Below, piece after piece: positions 1 through 8,914 of a stretch of DNA of 64,000 bases. The position numbers and the translations under genes were made by a program. The notes below the pieces were generated by a model. It did no database searches. It worked only from the letters and a program-made list of their open reading frames with translations, and was not told the origin of the DNA. The DNA is from Leisingera sp. ANG-M1 (GTDB lineage Bacteria > Pseudomonadota > Alphaproteobacteria > Rhodobacterales > Rhodobacteraceae), in NCBI RefSeq assembly GCF_000813745.1, contig NZ_JWLC01000013.1, forward strand, positions 125,498 to 189,497. The letters are read 5' to 3'. The stretch's first letter is position 1. Each line of letters starts with the position of its first letter.

Positions 1-1163
1 AGCAGAACCACGTCTTTGACGTCGCCCTGCAGAACGCCGGCCTGGATGGCGGCGCCCATGGCAACCACTTCGTCCGGGTTCACGCCTTTGTGGGGCTCTT
101 TGCCGAAGAATTTGGTTACTTCTTCGATGACTTTCGGCATCCGGGTCATGCCGCCGACCAGAACCACCTCGTCCACGTCGGAGGCGGACAGGCCAGCATC
201 CTTCAGAGCCGCCTTGCACGGATCCATGGAGCGTTTGATCAGGTCAGCCACCAGGCTTTCCAGCTTGGCGCGGGTCAGTTTCATCACCAGGTGCAGCGGC
301 TGGCCCGAGGAGGGATCCATCGAGATGAACGGCTGGTTGATCTCGGTCTGCGAGGTGGAGGAGAGTTCGATCTTGGCTTTCTCTGCGGCCTCTTTCAGAC
401 GCTGCAGGGCCATCTTGTCCTTGGACAGATCGACGCCGTTTTCCTTTTTGAACTCGTCAGCCAGGTAGTTGACGATGCGCATGTCGAAGTCTTCGCCGCC
501 CAGGAAGGTGTCGCCGTTGGTCGACTTCACTTCGAACAGGCCGTCGTCGATTTCCAGGATGGTGACGTCGAAGGTACCGCCGCCGAGGTCATAAACCGCG
601 ATGGTCTGGGTGTCTTCTTTGTCGAGGCCATAAGCCAGCGCAGCCGCGGTCGGCTCGTTGATGATGCGCAGAACTTCGAGGCCTGCGATCTTGCCGGCGT
701 CTTTGGTGGCCTGGCGCTGTGCGTCGTTGAAGTAGGCCGGCACGGTGATAACCGCCTGGGTGACTTCCTCGCCCAGGTAGGATTCTGCGGTCTCTTTCAT
801 CTTGCCCAGGGTGAAGGCGGAGATCTGCGACGGGGAGTATTTCTCACCCTTGGCTTCAACCCAGGCGTCGCCGTTGCCGCCGTTGACGATGGCGAAGGGC
901 ACCATTTTCTTGTCTTTGGCGACGGCCGGGTCGTCGTTACGGCGGCCGATCAGGCGTTTCACACCAAAGACGGTGTTGTCGGGGTTGGTGACAGCCTGGC
1001 GCTTGGCCGGCTGGCCGACGAGACGCTCGTCGTCGGTGAAGGCAACAATCGACGGGGTGGTGCGCGCGCCCTCGGCGTTTTCAATCACGCGGGGCTGCGA
1101 GCCGTCCATGATGGCCACACAGGAGTTGGTGGTACCCAGGTCGATGCCGATAACTTTGCTCAT
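1..1163 (-). CDS. dnaK: Molecular chaperone DnaK (Hsp70), 5' part only
   Basis: Cytosolic ATP-dependent Hsp70 chaperone that works with DnaJ and GrpE. The first 387 or so codons are present; the rest runs off the left edge of the window. Visible Hsp70 signatures are the phosphate-1 motif GIDLGTTNS near residues 5-13, the second phosphate loop DLGGGTFDV near residue 195 and the adenosine motif [10 protein letters not shown] near residue 340. So the whole nucleotide-binding domain is present and the substrate-binding domain is outside. The start is the ATG at 1161-1163. A heat-shock type promoter lies about 110 bases upstream. The left edge is a window boundary, not a real truncation. Confidence 0.97.
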   Translation of the reverse strand, partial: MSKVIGIDLGTTNSCVAIMDGSQPRVIENAEGARTTPSIVAFTDDERLVGQPAKRQAVTNPDNTVFGVKRLIGRRNDDPAVAKDKKMVPFAIVNGGNGDAWVEAKGEKYSPSQISAFTLGKMKETAESYLGEEVTQAVITVPAYFNDAQRQATKDAGKIAGLEVLRIINEPTAAALAYGLDKEDTQTIAVYDLGGGTFDVTILEIDDGLFEVKSTNGDTFLGGEDFDMRIVNYLADEFKKENGVDLSKDKMALQRLKEAAEKAKIELSSTSQTEINQPFISMDPSSGQPLHLVMKLTRAKLESLVADLIKRSMDPCKAALKDAGLSASDVDEVVLVGGMTRMPKVIEEVTKFFGKEPHKGVNPDEVVAMGAAIQAGVLQGDVKDVVL

Positions 1164-1270
1164 ATTCGATCCCTTTTACTACTCAAGGCGATTACCCGAG
1201 GCCTGAACCCGTTGCGGCATCCCGGCCCCGATTGAAGTTGCGGTTTGGTCTGCACCTTGCCGCGTCCCGG

Positions 1271-1302
1271 CGTATATAGGGAGCAGAAAACGCCCCTGCA
1301 AG
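1271..1302 (-). promoter_or_regulatory. Candidate RpoH (sigma-32) promoter of dnaK
   Basis: Reading the minus strand, CTTG (1299-1302) is followed after 18 bases by CCTATATACG (1271-1280). This fits the alphaproteobacterial heat-shock consensus CTTG-N17/18-CYTATNTNNG, and the -10 part matches at every defined position. It faces dnaK with a leader of roughly 100 bases. Confidence 0.7.
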
Positions 1303-1376
1303 CGCCCAGATTGGCTGTGATGCGTGAATCGATGCGCTTTTTTGCAAGGGTCATGGTTAAGGATGGATGAACGGCA

Positions 1377-1979
1377 ATGACCCTGCTGCGCGTGCGCGGA
1401 TTTGATGTGTGCAAGGGCTATTTGGAACCCGCCCGCCAGGCGGTGCTGATCGAGGCTTTGCGGCCGGTGCTGAAAGCTGCGCCTCTGTTTTCGCCCAAGG
1501 TGCGGGGCGGCGGGCAGATGTCGGTGCGGATGACTTCGGCGGGGCAGTTCGGCTGGTATTCCGATGGTTCCGGCTACCGCTATGCGGAGCAGCACCCCAA
1601 GGGGCAGAAGTGGCCGGCAATCCCTGAGGCGGTTCTGGACATCTGGCGGGACCTGACCGGGCTGGAGCGGCAGCCGGAGTGCTGCCTGCTCAACTACTAT
1701 GGCGAGGGAGCCCGGATGGGGCTGCATCAGGACAAGGACGAGGCGGATTTTTCCTTTCCCGTGGTGTCCATTTCGCTGGGGGACGACGGGTTGTTCCGGA
1801 TCGGCAACCGCACCCGCGGGGGCAGGACCGAATCGGTGTGGCTGAACTCGGGCGATGTGGTGGTGATGGGGGGCGAGGCGCGGCTCGCGTATCACGGGGT
1901 GGACCGGATCCGGTTCAAATCCTCCCGCCTGCTGCCCAAGGGGGGAAGGATCAATCTGACACTGCGCGTGGTGACCTGA
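1377..1979 (+). CDS. alkB: AlkB-type 2-oxoglutarate/Fe(II) dioxygenase (DNA repair)
   Basis: Probably reverses N-alkyl base damage (1-methyladenine, 3-methylcytosine) by oxidative demethylation in the cytoplasm. The 200-residue product has the iron ligands H117-x-D119 (in GLHQDKDEADFSF) and H173 (in LAYHGVD). It also has the 2-oxoglutarate-binding RxNxTxR signature at R191-R197, which is the AlkB family hallmark. Length matches bacterial AlkB. It is divergent from dnaK across about 210 bases and ends against a hairpin shared with the convergent permease gene. The family call is firm; substrate preference cannot be read from the sequence. Confidence 0.92.
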   Translation: MTLLRVRGFDVCKGYLEPARQAVLIEALRPVLKAAPLFSPKVRGGGQMSVRMTSAGQFGWYSDGSGYRYAEQHPKGQKWPAIPEAVLDIWRDLTGLERQPECCLLNYYGEGARMGLHQDKDEADFSFPVVSISLGDDGLFRIGNRTRGGRTESVWLNSGDVVVMGGEARLAYHGVDRIRFKSSRLLPKGGRINLTLRVVT

Positions 1980-1991
1980 GGGGCGCCGGAC

Positions 1992-2013
1992 CAAAAGTTT
2001 TCAAAAACTTTTG
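1992..2013. terminator. Bidirectional hairpin between convergent alkB and ABC permease
   Basis: CAAAAGTTT (1992-2000) and AAACTTTTG (2005-2013) form a perfect 9-bp stem with a 4-base loop. The A/T content supplies a T-rich 3' side in either direction. Its position between convergent genes supports a shared terminator. Confidence 0.6.
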
Positions 2014-2052
2014 CCGGGAGTTTTACTCAAAAACCTTGTGCTGCGCCTGACG

Positions 2053-2874
2053 TCAGCGCCGCGCGCTCCAGCTGATGGAGACATGGCGGCGGGTGTAGAA
2101 TTCGCCCATCAGGCCGATCACGATCAGGATCAGGGCAACCCAGGCGGCATACTGCCAGGAGCTGAAATGCGGGTTGTAGTTGATGAAGACATAGCCGCGG
2201 GACTGATCAATGCAGTGAAACAGCGGGTTCCAATCGAACATGGCCAGCATGAAACTGGGCAAGGTGTTCGCAAGGAACATCTTGCCCGAGGCGATCATAT
2301 TGGCACGCTGGTAGATCATTGTCAGGATGCTGACCAGCCCGGGCGCCCAGGGTTTCAGCACCAGCAGCACCAGCCCGACCGCGGCCCCGGTGATCCAGGA
2401 CAGCAGCACCATGCCAAAAGCCGGAATGGGCTGTTCGATGTGCACGGGCGTAAAGGCGACATGATACACAAACAGGATGATGAACAGCGACAGCACCTGA
2501 ATATAGAGCGCGCCGATTGCCGCCGACGCAATTGCCACCATCGTATTCATCGGCGCATGCTGCATCATCGGGCTGCTTGGCCCCTCGGCGTTGGCAACAG
2601 CGCCAACCGTCTTGGTGTGGACCATGAACAGAAAGACACCGGACATCACATACAGCAGGAAATCGCCGCGGATGGCTGAGCCGCGCAGCCCGAGCAGGGA
2701 GAACATGGCATAGAACGCGCCCACGAAGAGCACGGCCTGGAGGATATTCAGGCCGAGGGCCAGAAATGCATTGTTGTGCTTGGAACGGACGCTGCGCACC
2801 ACCGAGTGAAACACCACCTCGGCGAAGGGGATAAATCCGAAGTACCAGGATTGCTGTGAGCGCTGCTGAAACAT
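2053..2874 (-). CDS. ABC-2 type permease, polysaccharide/capsule export (KpsM/Wzm-like)
   Basis: Inner-membrane subunit of an ABC-2 exporter, most like those moving capsular or O-polysaccharide (KpsM, Wzm). The 273 residues show an N-terminal cytoplasmic segment and about six hydrophobic helices, for example around residues 38-65, 70-90, 118-140, 150-170 and 238-258. No ATP-binding partner is adjacent, so the matching KpsT/Wzt must be encoded elsewhere. It is divergent from cysQ and the surface-glycan genes, which supports a role in glycan export. The substrate is inferred from context only. Confidence 0.8.
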   Translation of the reverse strand: MFQQRSQQSWYFGFIPFAEVVFHSVVRSVRSKHNNAFLALGLNILQAVLFVGAFYAMFSLLGLRGSAIRGDFLLYVMSGVFLFMVHTKTVGAVANAEGPSSPMMQHAPMNTMVAIASAAIGALYIQVLSLFIILFVYHVAFTPVHIEQPIPAFGMVLLSWITGAAVGLVLLVLKPWAPGLVSILTMIYQRANMIASGKMFLANTLPSFMLAMFDWNPLFHCIDQSRGYVFINYNPHFSSWQYAAWVALILIVIGLMGEFYTRRHVSISWSARR

Positions 2875-2986
2875 GAGGCCTGTAATCTCTGCTCGAATTT
2901 GATGCGGCTGCTTGCCGTTCTGCTGTCAGCGCATCATAAGGGGGAGCAGGCAAATTTTCAATTAAACCTGTATCAGGGAGAGCTGC

Positions 2987-3784
2987 GTGACTTATGAAGA
3001 CCTGGTGCCCGTGATCCGCCGCCTGGCCATCGAGGCCGGCGCAAAGATTATGGAAATCTACAACTCCGACGATTTCGACGTGAAGGTCAAATCCGACGAA
3101 AGCCCGGTGACCGAGGCTGATGAAGCGGCAGACGCGCTGATCTCGGCCGGTCTGCGGGCAGCGTTCCCTGACATGATGCTGGTGACCGAGGAACAGTCGG
3201 CCTCGCATAAGGAGCGCGGCGACACCTTCTTGATCGTCGATCCGCTGGACGGCACCAAGGAGTTCATCCACCGCCGCGGCGACTTTACGGTCAATATCGC
3301 GCTGGTCGAAAAAGGCGTGCCGACCCGCGGCGTGGTCTATGCACCGGCCAAGCAGCGCATGTTCTTTACCCTGGCCGACGGCAGCGCGGTCGAAGAGACC
3401 GGCGCCTTTGATCCCGCGGCGATCGGCGAGACCCGCCCGATCCGGGTGGCAGACAGCGATAATTCCGCCCTGATGGTGGTGGCGTCGAAATCGCACCGCG
3501 ACCAGGCCACCGACGACTACATCGGCAAGTACAGCGTCAAGGACAGCAAGAGCGCCGGCTCGTCGCTGAAGTTCTGCCTGGTGGCCACCGGCGAGGCGGA
3601 TCTGTACCCGCGCGTCGGCCGCACCATGGAGTGGGACACCGCTGCCGGTCACGCGGTGCTCGCAGGGGCTGGCGGCAATGTGGTGCGTTTTGACGATCAT
3701 TCCCCGCTGATTTATGGCAAAGAGGGCTATGCGAACCCGTTCTTCATCGCCTATGCACCGGCCGTGGAACTGAAGAAAGCCTGA
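2987..3784 (+). CDS. cysQ: 3'(2'),5'-bisphosphate nucleotidase CysQ
   Basis: Mg-dependent phosphatase of the inositol-monophosphatase fold. CysQ hydrolyses 3'-phosphoadenosine 5'-phosphate (PAP), the by-product of PAPS use. Metal-binding motifs are the acidic VTEEQ near residue 67, DPLDGT at residues 85-90 and WDTAAG at residues 216-221; length 265 is typical. The start is GTG at 2987, preceded by a GGGAG-like element. It is followed directly by kdsB (stop TGA, then ATG). Placement ahead of glycan genes that end in a sulfotransferase is notable, because sulfotransferases release PAP. Confidence 0.92.
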   Translation: MTYEDLVPVIRRLAIEAGAKIMEIYNSDDFDVKVKSDESPVTEADEAADALISAGLRAAFPDMMLVTEEQSASHKERGDTFLIVDPLDGTKEFIHRRGDFTVNIALVEKGVPTRGVVYAPAKQRMFFTLADGSAVEETGAFDPAAIGETRPIRVADSDNSALMVVASKSHRDQATDDYIGKYSVKDSKSAGSSLKFCLVATGEADLYPRVGRTMEWDTAAGHAVLAGAGGNVVRFDDHSPLIYGKEGYANPFFIAYAPAVELKKA

Positions 3785-4585
3785 ATGTCTGTCCTGATCG
3801 TCATCCCCGCCCGCTATGCCTCAACCCGCTATCCCGGCAAGCCGCTGGTGCCGCTGACCGGCGCCACTGGCGAGAAACGCACGCTGGTCGAGCGTTCCTG
3901 GCGGGCGGCCTGCTCGGTCCAGGGCGTGGACCGGGTTGTGGTGGCGACGGATGACGATCGCATCAAAGACGCTGCCGAGGGGTTTGGCGCCGAGGTGGTT
4001 ATGACCTCGGAAACCTGCGCCAATGGCACCGAACGCTGTGCCGAAGCGCATGCGGCGCTGGGCGGCGGCTATGACATTGTCGTAAACCTGCAGGGCGATG
4101 CGCCGCTGACCCCGCATTGGTTTGTCGAGGACCTGGTGGCGGGCCTGCGCGCGGCGCCGGGCATGGGGCTGGCAACACCGGTCCTGCGCTGCAACGGCGA
4201 AACGCTGAACAGCCTTCTGGCCGACCGCAAGGCCGGCCGGGTCGGCGGCACCACCGCGGTATTTGCCGAAGACCGCAGTGCGCTCTACTTCTCCAAAGAG
4301 GTGGTGCCCTATTGCGGCGAAACCTACGGAGATGGCGAAAATACGCCGGTCTACCACCATGTCGGCGTCTATGCCTACCGTCCGGATGCGCTGGCAGCGT
4401 ATCCTGACTGGGAGACCGGGCCGCTGGAAAGCCTGGAAGGGCTGGAACAGCTGCGCTTCCTGGAGAACGGCCGCAAGGTGCTGTGCGTGGAAGTTGAGGC
4501 GCGCGGGCGGGAATTCTGGGAGCTGAACAATCCCGAGGATGTGCCGCGGCTGGAAGCGATGATGAAGAAGATGGGGCACGAGTGA
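3785..4585 (+). CDS. kdsB: 3-deoxy-manno-octulosonate cytidylyltransferase (CMP-KDO synthetase)
   Basis: Activates KDO with CTP to CMP-KDO for LPS inner core or KDO-linked capsule. The 266-residue product begins with the nucleotide-binding segment ARYASTRYPGKPL (residues 8-20), and NLQGDAPLT (101-109) corresponds to the family's QGDEP loop with Ala replacing Glu. It abuts cysQ with no gap. KdsD, two steps earlier in the same pathway, is encoded at 15.6-16.6 kb. Other sugar-acid cytidylyltransferases are related, but the N-terminal motif favours KdsB. Confidence 0.88.
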   Translation: MSVLIVIPARYASTRYPGKPLVPLTGATGEKRTLVERSWRAACSVQGVDRVVVATDDDRIKDAAEGFGAEVVMTSETCANGTERCAEAHAALGGGYDIVVNLQGDAPLTPHWFVEDLVAGLRAAPGMGLATPVLRCNGETLNSLLADRKAGRVGGTTAVFAEDRSALYFSKEVVPYCGETYGDGENTPVYHHVGVYAYRPDALAAYPDWETGPLESLEGLEQLRFLENGRKVLCVEVEARGREFWELNNPEDVPRLEAMMKKMGHE

Positions 4586-4756
4586 CTGGAAGATGGTAAT
4601 GAGGGCAAAAGCTGATACAGGGCCGCGGCAGCGGGCTGCGGCAGGCAGCTGCTTTACAATTTGTTGGAGAAACCCGGGCATGATGCGCGCCAGACGTCTT
4701 GCGCCCTGCGCGGGAGACAGCCGCCGGCCCCGGGATTTGAGTATTGAGAGAACGCT

Positions 4757-5650
4757 ATGCGCAGAAAAGTAACCAAAGCAATTTTTCCGGTTGCAGGCCT
4801 GGGAACCCGGTTCCTGCCCGCAACGAAATCCGTTCCGAAAGAGATCATGACCCTGGTCGACCGGCCGCTGGTGCAATACGCCATCGACGAGGCGCGCGCA
4901 GCCGGGATCAAGGAGTTCATCTTTGTCACTTCGCGCGGCAAGGGGGCTTTGGAAGACTATTTCGACCACTCGCCGGTGCTGGAGCAGGAGCTGCGCAAAA
5001 AGGGCAAGGATGAGCTGCTGGAAGTGCTCCAGAGCACCAATATGGAATCCGGCGCCATTGCCTATCTGCGTCAGCACAAGGCGCTGGGCCTGGGCCATGC
5101 TGTCTGGTGCGCCCGCCGCCTGATCGCCAATGAGCCCTTTGCGGTGATCCTGCCGGACGACGTGATTGCAGCCGAAAAGCCCTGCCTGCAGCAGATGGTC
5201 GAGGCCTATGAGGAAACCGGCGGCAACATGGTCGCGGCGATGGAAGTGCCGCCCGAGAAGACCTCCGCCTACGGCGTTCTGGACGTGAAGGACGACATGG
5301 GCCAGGTGGTTTCTGCCAATGGCATGGTGGAAAAGCCGAAGGCTGAGGAGGCCCCGTCGAATCTGGCGGTGATCGGCCGCTATATCCTGTCGCCTTCGGT
5401 TCTGAAGAACCTGAACAAGATGAAGTCGGGTGCCGGCGGCGAGATCCAGCTGACCGACGCAATTGCCGAGGACATCGCCCAGGACGTGCCGGTTTACGGC
5501 TACCGCTTCCGCGGCCAGCGGTTCGACTGCGGCTCTAAGGCGGGCTTTCTGCAGGCGACCGTTGCCTTTGCTCTGGCGCGGGATGAACTGCGGGACGATC
5601 TGATGAGCTATATTTCCGAGATCGCCCAGGTCGGCAAAGCCGCCCAGTAA
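4757..5650 (+). CDS. galU: UTP-glucose-1-phosphate uridylyltransferase
   Basis: Makes UDP-glucose, precursor for exopolysaccharide, LPS and, through GalE, UDP-galactose. The 297-residue product has the classic GalU N-terminus with AGLGTRFLPATKSVPKEIM (about residues 13-31), the nucleotidyltransferase glycine-rich loop and activating Lys. Length is normal. A 171-base gap separates it from kdsB, so it may have its own promoter. It precedes galE, and the two enzymes are consecutive in nucleotide-sugar supply. Confidence 0.95.
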   Translation: MRRKVTKAIFPVAGLGTRFLPATKSVPKEIMTLVDRPLVQYAIDEARAAGIKEFIFVTSRGKGALEDYFDHSPVLEQELRKKGKDELLEVLQSTNMESGAIAYLRQHKALGLGHAVWCARRLIANEPFAVILPDDVIAAEKPCLQQMVEAYEETGGNMVAAMEVPPEKTSAYGVLDVKDDMGQVVSANGMVEKPKAEEAPSNLAVIGRYILSPSVLKNLNKMKSGAGGEIQLTDAIAEDIAQDVPVYGYRFRGQRFDCGSKAGFLQATVAFALARDELRDDLMSYISEIAQVGKAAQ

Positions 5651-5657
5651 AACCTTT

Positions 5658-5677
5658 GGCCGCCCTGCCGGGGCGGC
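5658..5677 (+). terminator. GC-rich hairpin between galU and galE
   Basis: GGCCGCCC (5658-5665) and GGGCGGCC (5670-5677) form a perfect 8-bp stem with loop TGCC. No T-tract follows, so it may be an RNA-stability or attenuation element rather than a full terminator. Confidence 0.4.
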
Positions 5678-5696
5678 CCTGCATGGGGCAGAGACA

Positions 5697-6680
5697 GTGA
5701 CAAATATCCTCGTGACCGGCGGCGCCGGCTATATTGGCTCGCATGCCTGCAAGGCGCTGAAGGCGGCGGGCTATACCCCTGTAACCTACGACAATCTGGT
5801 GACCGGCTGGCAGGATGCGGTGAAATTCGGCCCCTTCGAGAAGGGCGACCTGAATGACCGCGCCCGGCTGGACGAAGTTTTTGCCAAGTACCAGCCCGCC
5901 GCCGTGATGCATTTTGCGGCGCTCAGCCAGGTTGGCGAAGCGATGAGCGAGCCGGGCCGCTACTGGGCCAACAACACCGGCGGTTCGCTGAACCTGATCG
6001 AAGCTGCGGTTGCAGCGGGCTGCCTGGACTTCGTGTTCTCCTCGACCTGTGCCACCTATGGCGAGCACGACAATGTGGTACTGGACGAAAACACCCCGCA
6101 GCTGCCGCTGAACGCCTATGGCGCGTCCAAGCGCGCGGTGGAGGATATCCTCAAGGATTTCGGCGCTGCGCATGGGCTGCGCTCGGTGATCTTCCGCTAT
6201 TTCAACGTGGCGGGAGCGGACCCCGAGGCTGAGGTGGGCGAGTTCCACCGCCCCGAGACCCATCTGGTGCCGCTGGTGCTGGATGCGATTGCGGGCAAGC
6301 GTGATGCGCTGACCATCTTCGGCACCGACTACGACACGCCGGACGGCACCTGCATCCGCGATTACGTGCATGTCTGCGATCTGGTGGATGCGCATGTGCT
6401 GGGCCTGAAATGGCTGGAAGCGGGCAAGGGCAGCCAGGTGTTCAACCTGGGCACCGGTTCAGGCTTTTCTGTCCGCGAGGTGATGGACAAGGCGGAAGCC
6501 GTGACAGGGCAAAAGGTGCCCTGCAACACTGGCGAGCGCCGGGCGGGGGACTGCACCAAACTGGTTTCGGGCTCGACCCGGGCGGTGACCGACCTGGGCT
6601 GGGAGCCGCAGCGGTCGACGCTGGAGGTAATGATTGCCGACGCCTGGAAGTGGCATAAGACAGGCCACTACGAGGGCTGA
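5697..6680 (+). CDS. galE: UDP-glucose 4-epimerase
   Basis: Interconverts UDP-glucose and UDP-galactose using tightly bound NAD. The 327-residue extended short-chain dehydrogenase has the Rossmann motif GGAGYIGS (about residues 7-14), a Ser-rich SSTCATYG segment and the catalytic YxxxK (Y141/K145). Start is GTG at 5697. It is 46 bases downstream of galU and two bases before the next glycosyltransferase gene, so the three are probably cotranscribed. Confidence 0.94.
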   Translation: MTNILVTGGAGYIGSHACKALKAAGYTPVTYDNLVTGWQDAVKFGPFEKGDLNDRARLDEVFAKYQPAAVMHFAALSQVGEAMSEPGRYWANNTGGSLNLIEAAVAAGCLDFVFSSTCATYGEHDNVVLDENTPQLPLNAYGASKRAVEDILKDFGAAHGLRSVIFRYFNVAGADPEAEVGEFHRPETHLVPLVLDAIAGKRDALTIFGTDYDTPDGTCIRDYVHVCDLVDAHVLGLKWLEAGKGSQVFNLGTGSGFSVREVMDKAEAVTGQKVPCNTGERRAGDCTKLVSGSTRAVTDLGWEPQRSTLEVMIADAWKWHKTGHYEG

Positions 6681-6682
6681 GC

Positions 6683-7723
6683 ATGACAGGCCCCGCCGCT
6701 CCTGACCTGCCGCCGCTGGGCCTGACCGGGGCCTACCGGATGCGGTGGAAGCGGCGGCGGATGCTATGGCGGAGCCTGCGGGCCCGCCGCCAGCTGGCCA
6801 AAGTTGCGAACCGGACCGCGCAGATTCCCGGCGGCGGGGTGCTCGTCTTTACCGTCCTGCGCAACGAGATCACCCGGCTGCCGTATTTCCTGGAGCACTA
6901 CCGCCGCCTGGGTGCCGTGCATTTTCTGGCAGTGGATAACGGCAGCGATGACGGCAGCACCGAATTGCTGGCGGCGCAGCCGGATGTGTCGCTGTGGCAG
7001 ACTTCGGCGAGTTACCGTGAGACCCGCTTTGGCCTGGATTGGCTGGGCTGGCTGCTGATCCGCTATGGGCACGGGCGCTGGTGCCTGACGGTGGATACGG
7101 ACGAACTGCTGGTCTACTCCGGCATGGAACAGCACGGGCTGCCGCAGCTGACTGAGGTTCTGGAGCGCCGCGGCCAGCCGGGTTTTGGCGCTTTGATGCT
7201 GGACCTCTATCCCAAGGGACCGCTGGGAACGCAAAGCTATGCGCCGGGGCAGGACCCCTGCGAGGTGCTGCAATGGTTTGATGCCGGGCCTTACAGGGCG
7301 GTCCGGCAGCACCCGGCAGGCAATCTGTGGGTGCAGGGCGGTGCCCGGGAGCGGATGTTCTTTCAGGCCCAGCCGGAGCGGTCGCCAACGCTGAACAAGA
7401 TCCCGCTGATCCGCTGGAACCGCCGCTATGCCTATATCAACTCTACTCATTCGCTGCTGCCGCCGGCGCTGAATGCGCTGTACAGGGGACCGGGCGGCGC
7501 GGCGCCTTCGGGGGTGCTGCTGCACACCAAGTTCCTGCCCGAAATTGTTTCCAAATCGGCAACGGAAAAACAGCGCGGGCAGCATTTTCACACGCCGCAG
7601 CAGTTTGATGCCTACTACGACCGCATTACGGAGGCTCCGGATTTGTGGCATGCCGGGTCGGTGCGGTACCGGGGCCCCGGGCAGCTGGCGGAGCTGGGGC
7701 TGATGCAGCCTGCTGCTTGGTGA
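6683..7723 (+). CDS. GT-A family glycosyltransferase (family 2-like)
   Basis: Probable cytoplasmic or membrane-associated glycosyltransferase of the 'glycosyl transferase family 2' type with an N-terminal VLRNE...LPYFLEHY signature (about residues 55-75). It has the DNGSDDGS loop and a metal-binding acidic motif VDTDE (137-141). It has no clear transmembrane helix. It is a tandem paralogue of the next gene: both share the LRNE/MRNE start, the DVSLWQT segment, the metal motif and a QGG(A/P)R...F motif in the second half. It follows galE by two bases, suggesting use of a UDP-hexose; donor and acceptor are unknown. Confidence 0.82.
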   Translation: MTGPAAPDLPPLGLTGAYRMRWKRRRMLWRSLRARRQLAKVANRTAQIPGGGVLVFTVLRNEITRLPYFLEHYRRLGAVHFLAVDNGSDDGSTELLAAQPDVSLWQTSASYRETRFGLDWLGWLLIRYGHGRWCLTVDTDELLVYSGMEQHGLPQLTEVLERRGQPGFGALMLDLYPKGPLGTQSYAPGQDPCEVLQWFDAGPYRAVRQHPAGNLWVQGGARERMFFQAQPERSPTLNKIPLIRWNRRYAYINSTHSLLPPALNALYRGPGGAAPSGVLLHTKFLPEIVSKSATEKQRGQHFHTPQQFDAYYDRITEAPDLWHAGSVRYRGPGQLAELGLMQPAAW

Positions 7724-7742
7724 GGCCCAGAGTGAGACATCT

Positions 7743-7764
7743 GCTGCAACGGCACTGTTGCAGC
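7743..7764 (+). terminator. Hairpin after first glycosyltransferase gene
   Basis: GCTGCAAC (7743-7750) pairs with GTTGCAGC (7757-7764), an 8-bp stem with a 6-base loop. No T-run follows, so it is a weak terminator candidate. Confidence 0.35.
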
Positions 7765-7799
7765 GGGACCGTAGCTCCGTGTAACTGTTTCTAAATTCG

Positions 7800-7828
7800 T
7801 TGTTAATACAGTGCACCCGTGACATATT
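7800..7828 (+). promoter_or_regulatory. Possible sigma-70 promoter for second glycosyltransferase gene
   Basis: TTGTTA (7800-7805), 17 bases, then CATATT (7823-7828), in a locally AT-rich patch of the 180-base gap between the tandem glycosyltransferase genes. Confidence 0.3.
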
Positions 7829-7903
7829 GTGCGGAAGCTTGCGACAGGTCCGGGACGGACCGGCCAGGCGGGTGCGCTCCTTGAGAGATGATTTGGAGTA
7901 AAC

Positions 7904-8914
7904 GTGGGGCTTTGGGATTCTTACCGGATGCGGTTGCGGCGCAAGCGGCGGCTTGTGCGCGCGGTGCGCAAATCCGGTGAACTCACCCCGGTGCAGGATC
8001 ATACGGGGTCGATCCGGCCCGGTGACATCCTGTTGGTCTGCACCATGCGCAACGAACAGATCCGGCTGCCCTATTTCCTGCAGTATTACCGCGGCATGGG
8101 GATCAATCATTTCCTGTTCGTGGACAATGGTTCCACCGATGGCACTGCCGACTACCTGCGCGGAATGGCGGATGTGTCGCTGTGGCAGACGACCGCCAGC
8201 TATAAGCGGGCGGGGTTCGGCATCGACTGGATGAACTATCTCAAGCGCAAATACGCGCACGGCCACTGGGTGCTGGTGGTCGATCCGGATGAGTTCTTTA
8301 TCTACCCGTTCTGCGATACAAGGCCGATCCGGGCGCTGACCGACTGGCTGGACAATTCCGCGATCCGCAGCTTTTCGGCGATGCTGATCGACGTCTATCC
8401 CAAGGGCCGGATCGGCGAGGTGCCGTATCAGGCAGGGCAGAATCCGCTGGATATCGCCCATTGGTTCGACAGCGGCAATTACATGATCTCCCGCAACCCG
8501 GAATACGGCAACCTGTGGATTCAGGGCGGGCCGCGGGCGCGGGTGTTCTTTGCCGACCAGCCGCAGAAGGCGCCGGCGCTGAACAAGATACCGCTGGTCA
8601 AATGGCACCGGCGCTTTGCCTATGCGAGCTCGACCCATGCGCTGCTGCCGCGCGGGCTGAACCAGGTCTATGAGGCGGATGGCGGCGAGAAGGCCAGCGG
8701 CGCGCTGCTGCACACCAAGTTCCTGGATACGTTCACCGCCAAAGCGCAGGAGGAACTGGTCCGGGGGCAGCATTATGCCGGGTCGGTGGAATACAAGGCC
8801 TATGCAGGCGGATTGGCGGAGCAGCCGGAGCTGTGGTGCAAATGGAGCGAGAAATACATCAACTGGCGCCAGCTTGAGATTCTGGGGCTGATGTCCAAGG
8901 GGAACTGGGCATGA
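7904..8914 (+). CDS. GT-A family glycosyltransferase, paralogue of preceding gene
   Basis: The 336-residue glycosyltransferase has the same architecture as its upstream neighbour: TMRNEQIRLPYFLQYY, DNGSTDGT, DVSLWQT and metal motif VDPDE (126-130). Start is GTG at 7904 after a TTGGAG Shine-Dalgarno. Its stop overlaps the next start by four bases (ATGA), so it is coupled to the GT14-like gene. The pair looks like an old tandem duplication whose members may add different sugars. Function beyond glycosyl transfer is not resolvable. Confidence 0.82.
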   Translation: MGLWDSYRMRLRRKRRLVRAVRKSGELTPVQDHTGSIRPGDILLVCTMRNEQIRLPYFLQYYRGMGINHFLFVDNGSTDGTADYLRGMADVSLWQTTASYKRAGFGIDWMNYLKRKYAHGHWVLVVDPDEFFIYPFCDTRPIRALTDWLDNSAIRSFSAMLIDVYPKGRIGEVPYQAGQNPLDIAHWFDSGNYMISRNPEYGNLWIQGGPRARVFFADQPQKAPALNKIPLVKWHRRFAYASSTHALLPRGLNQVYEADGGEKASGALLHTKFLDTFTAKAQEELVRGQHYAGSVEYKAYAGGLAEQPELWCKWSEKYINWRQLEILGLMSKGNWA

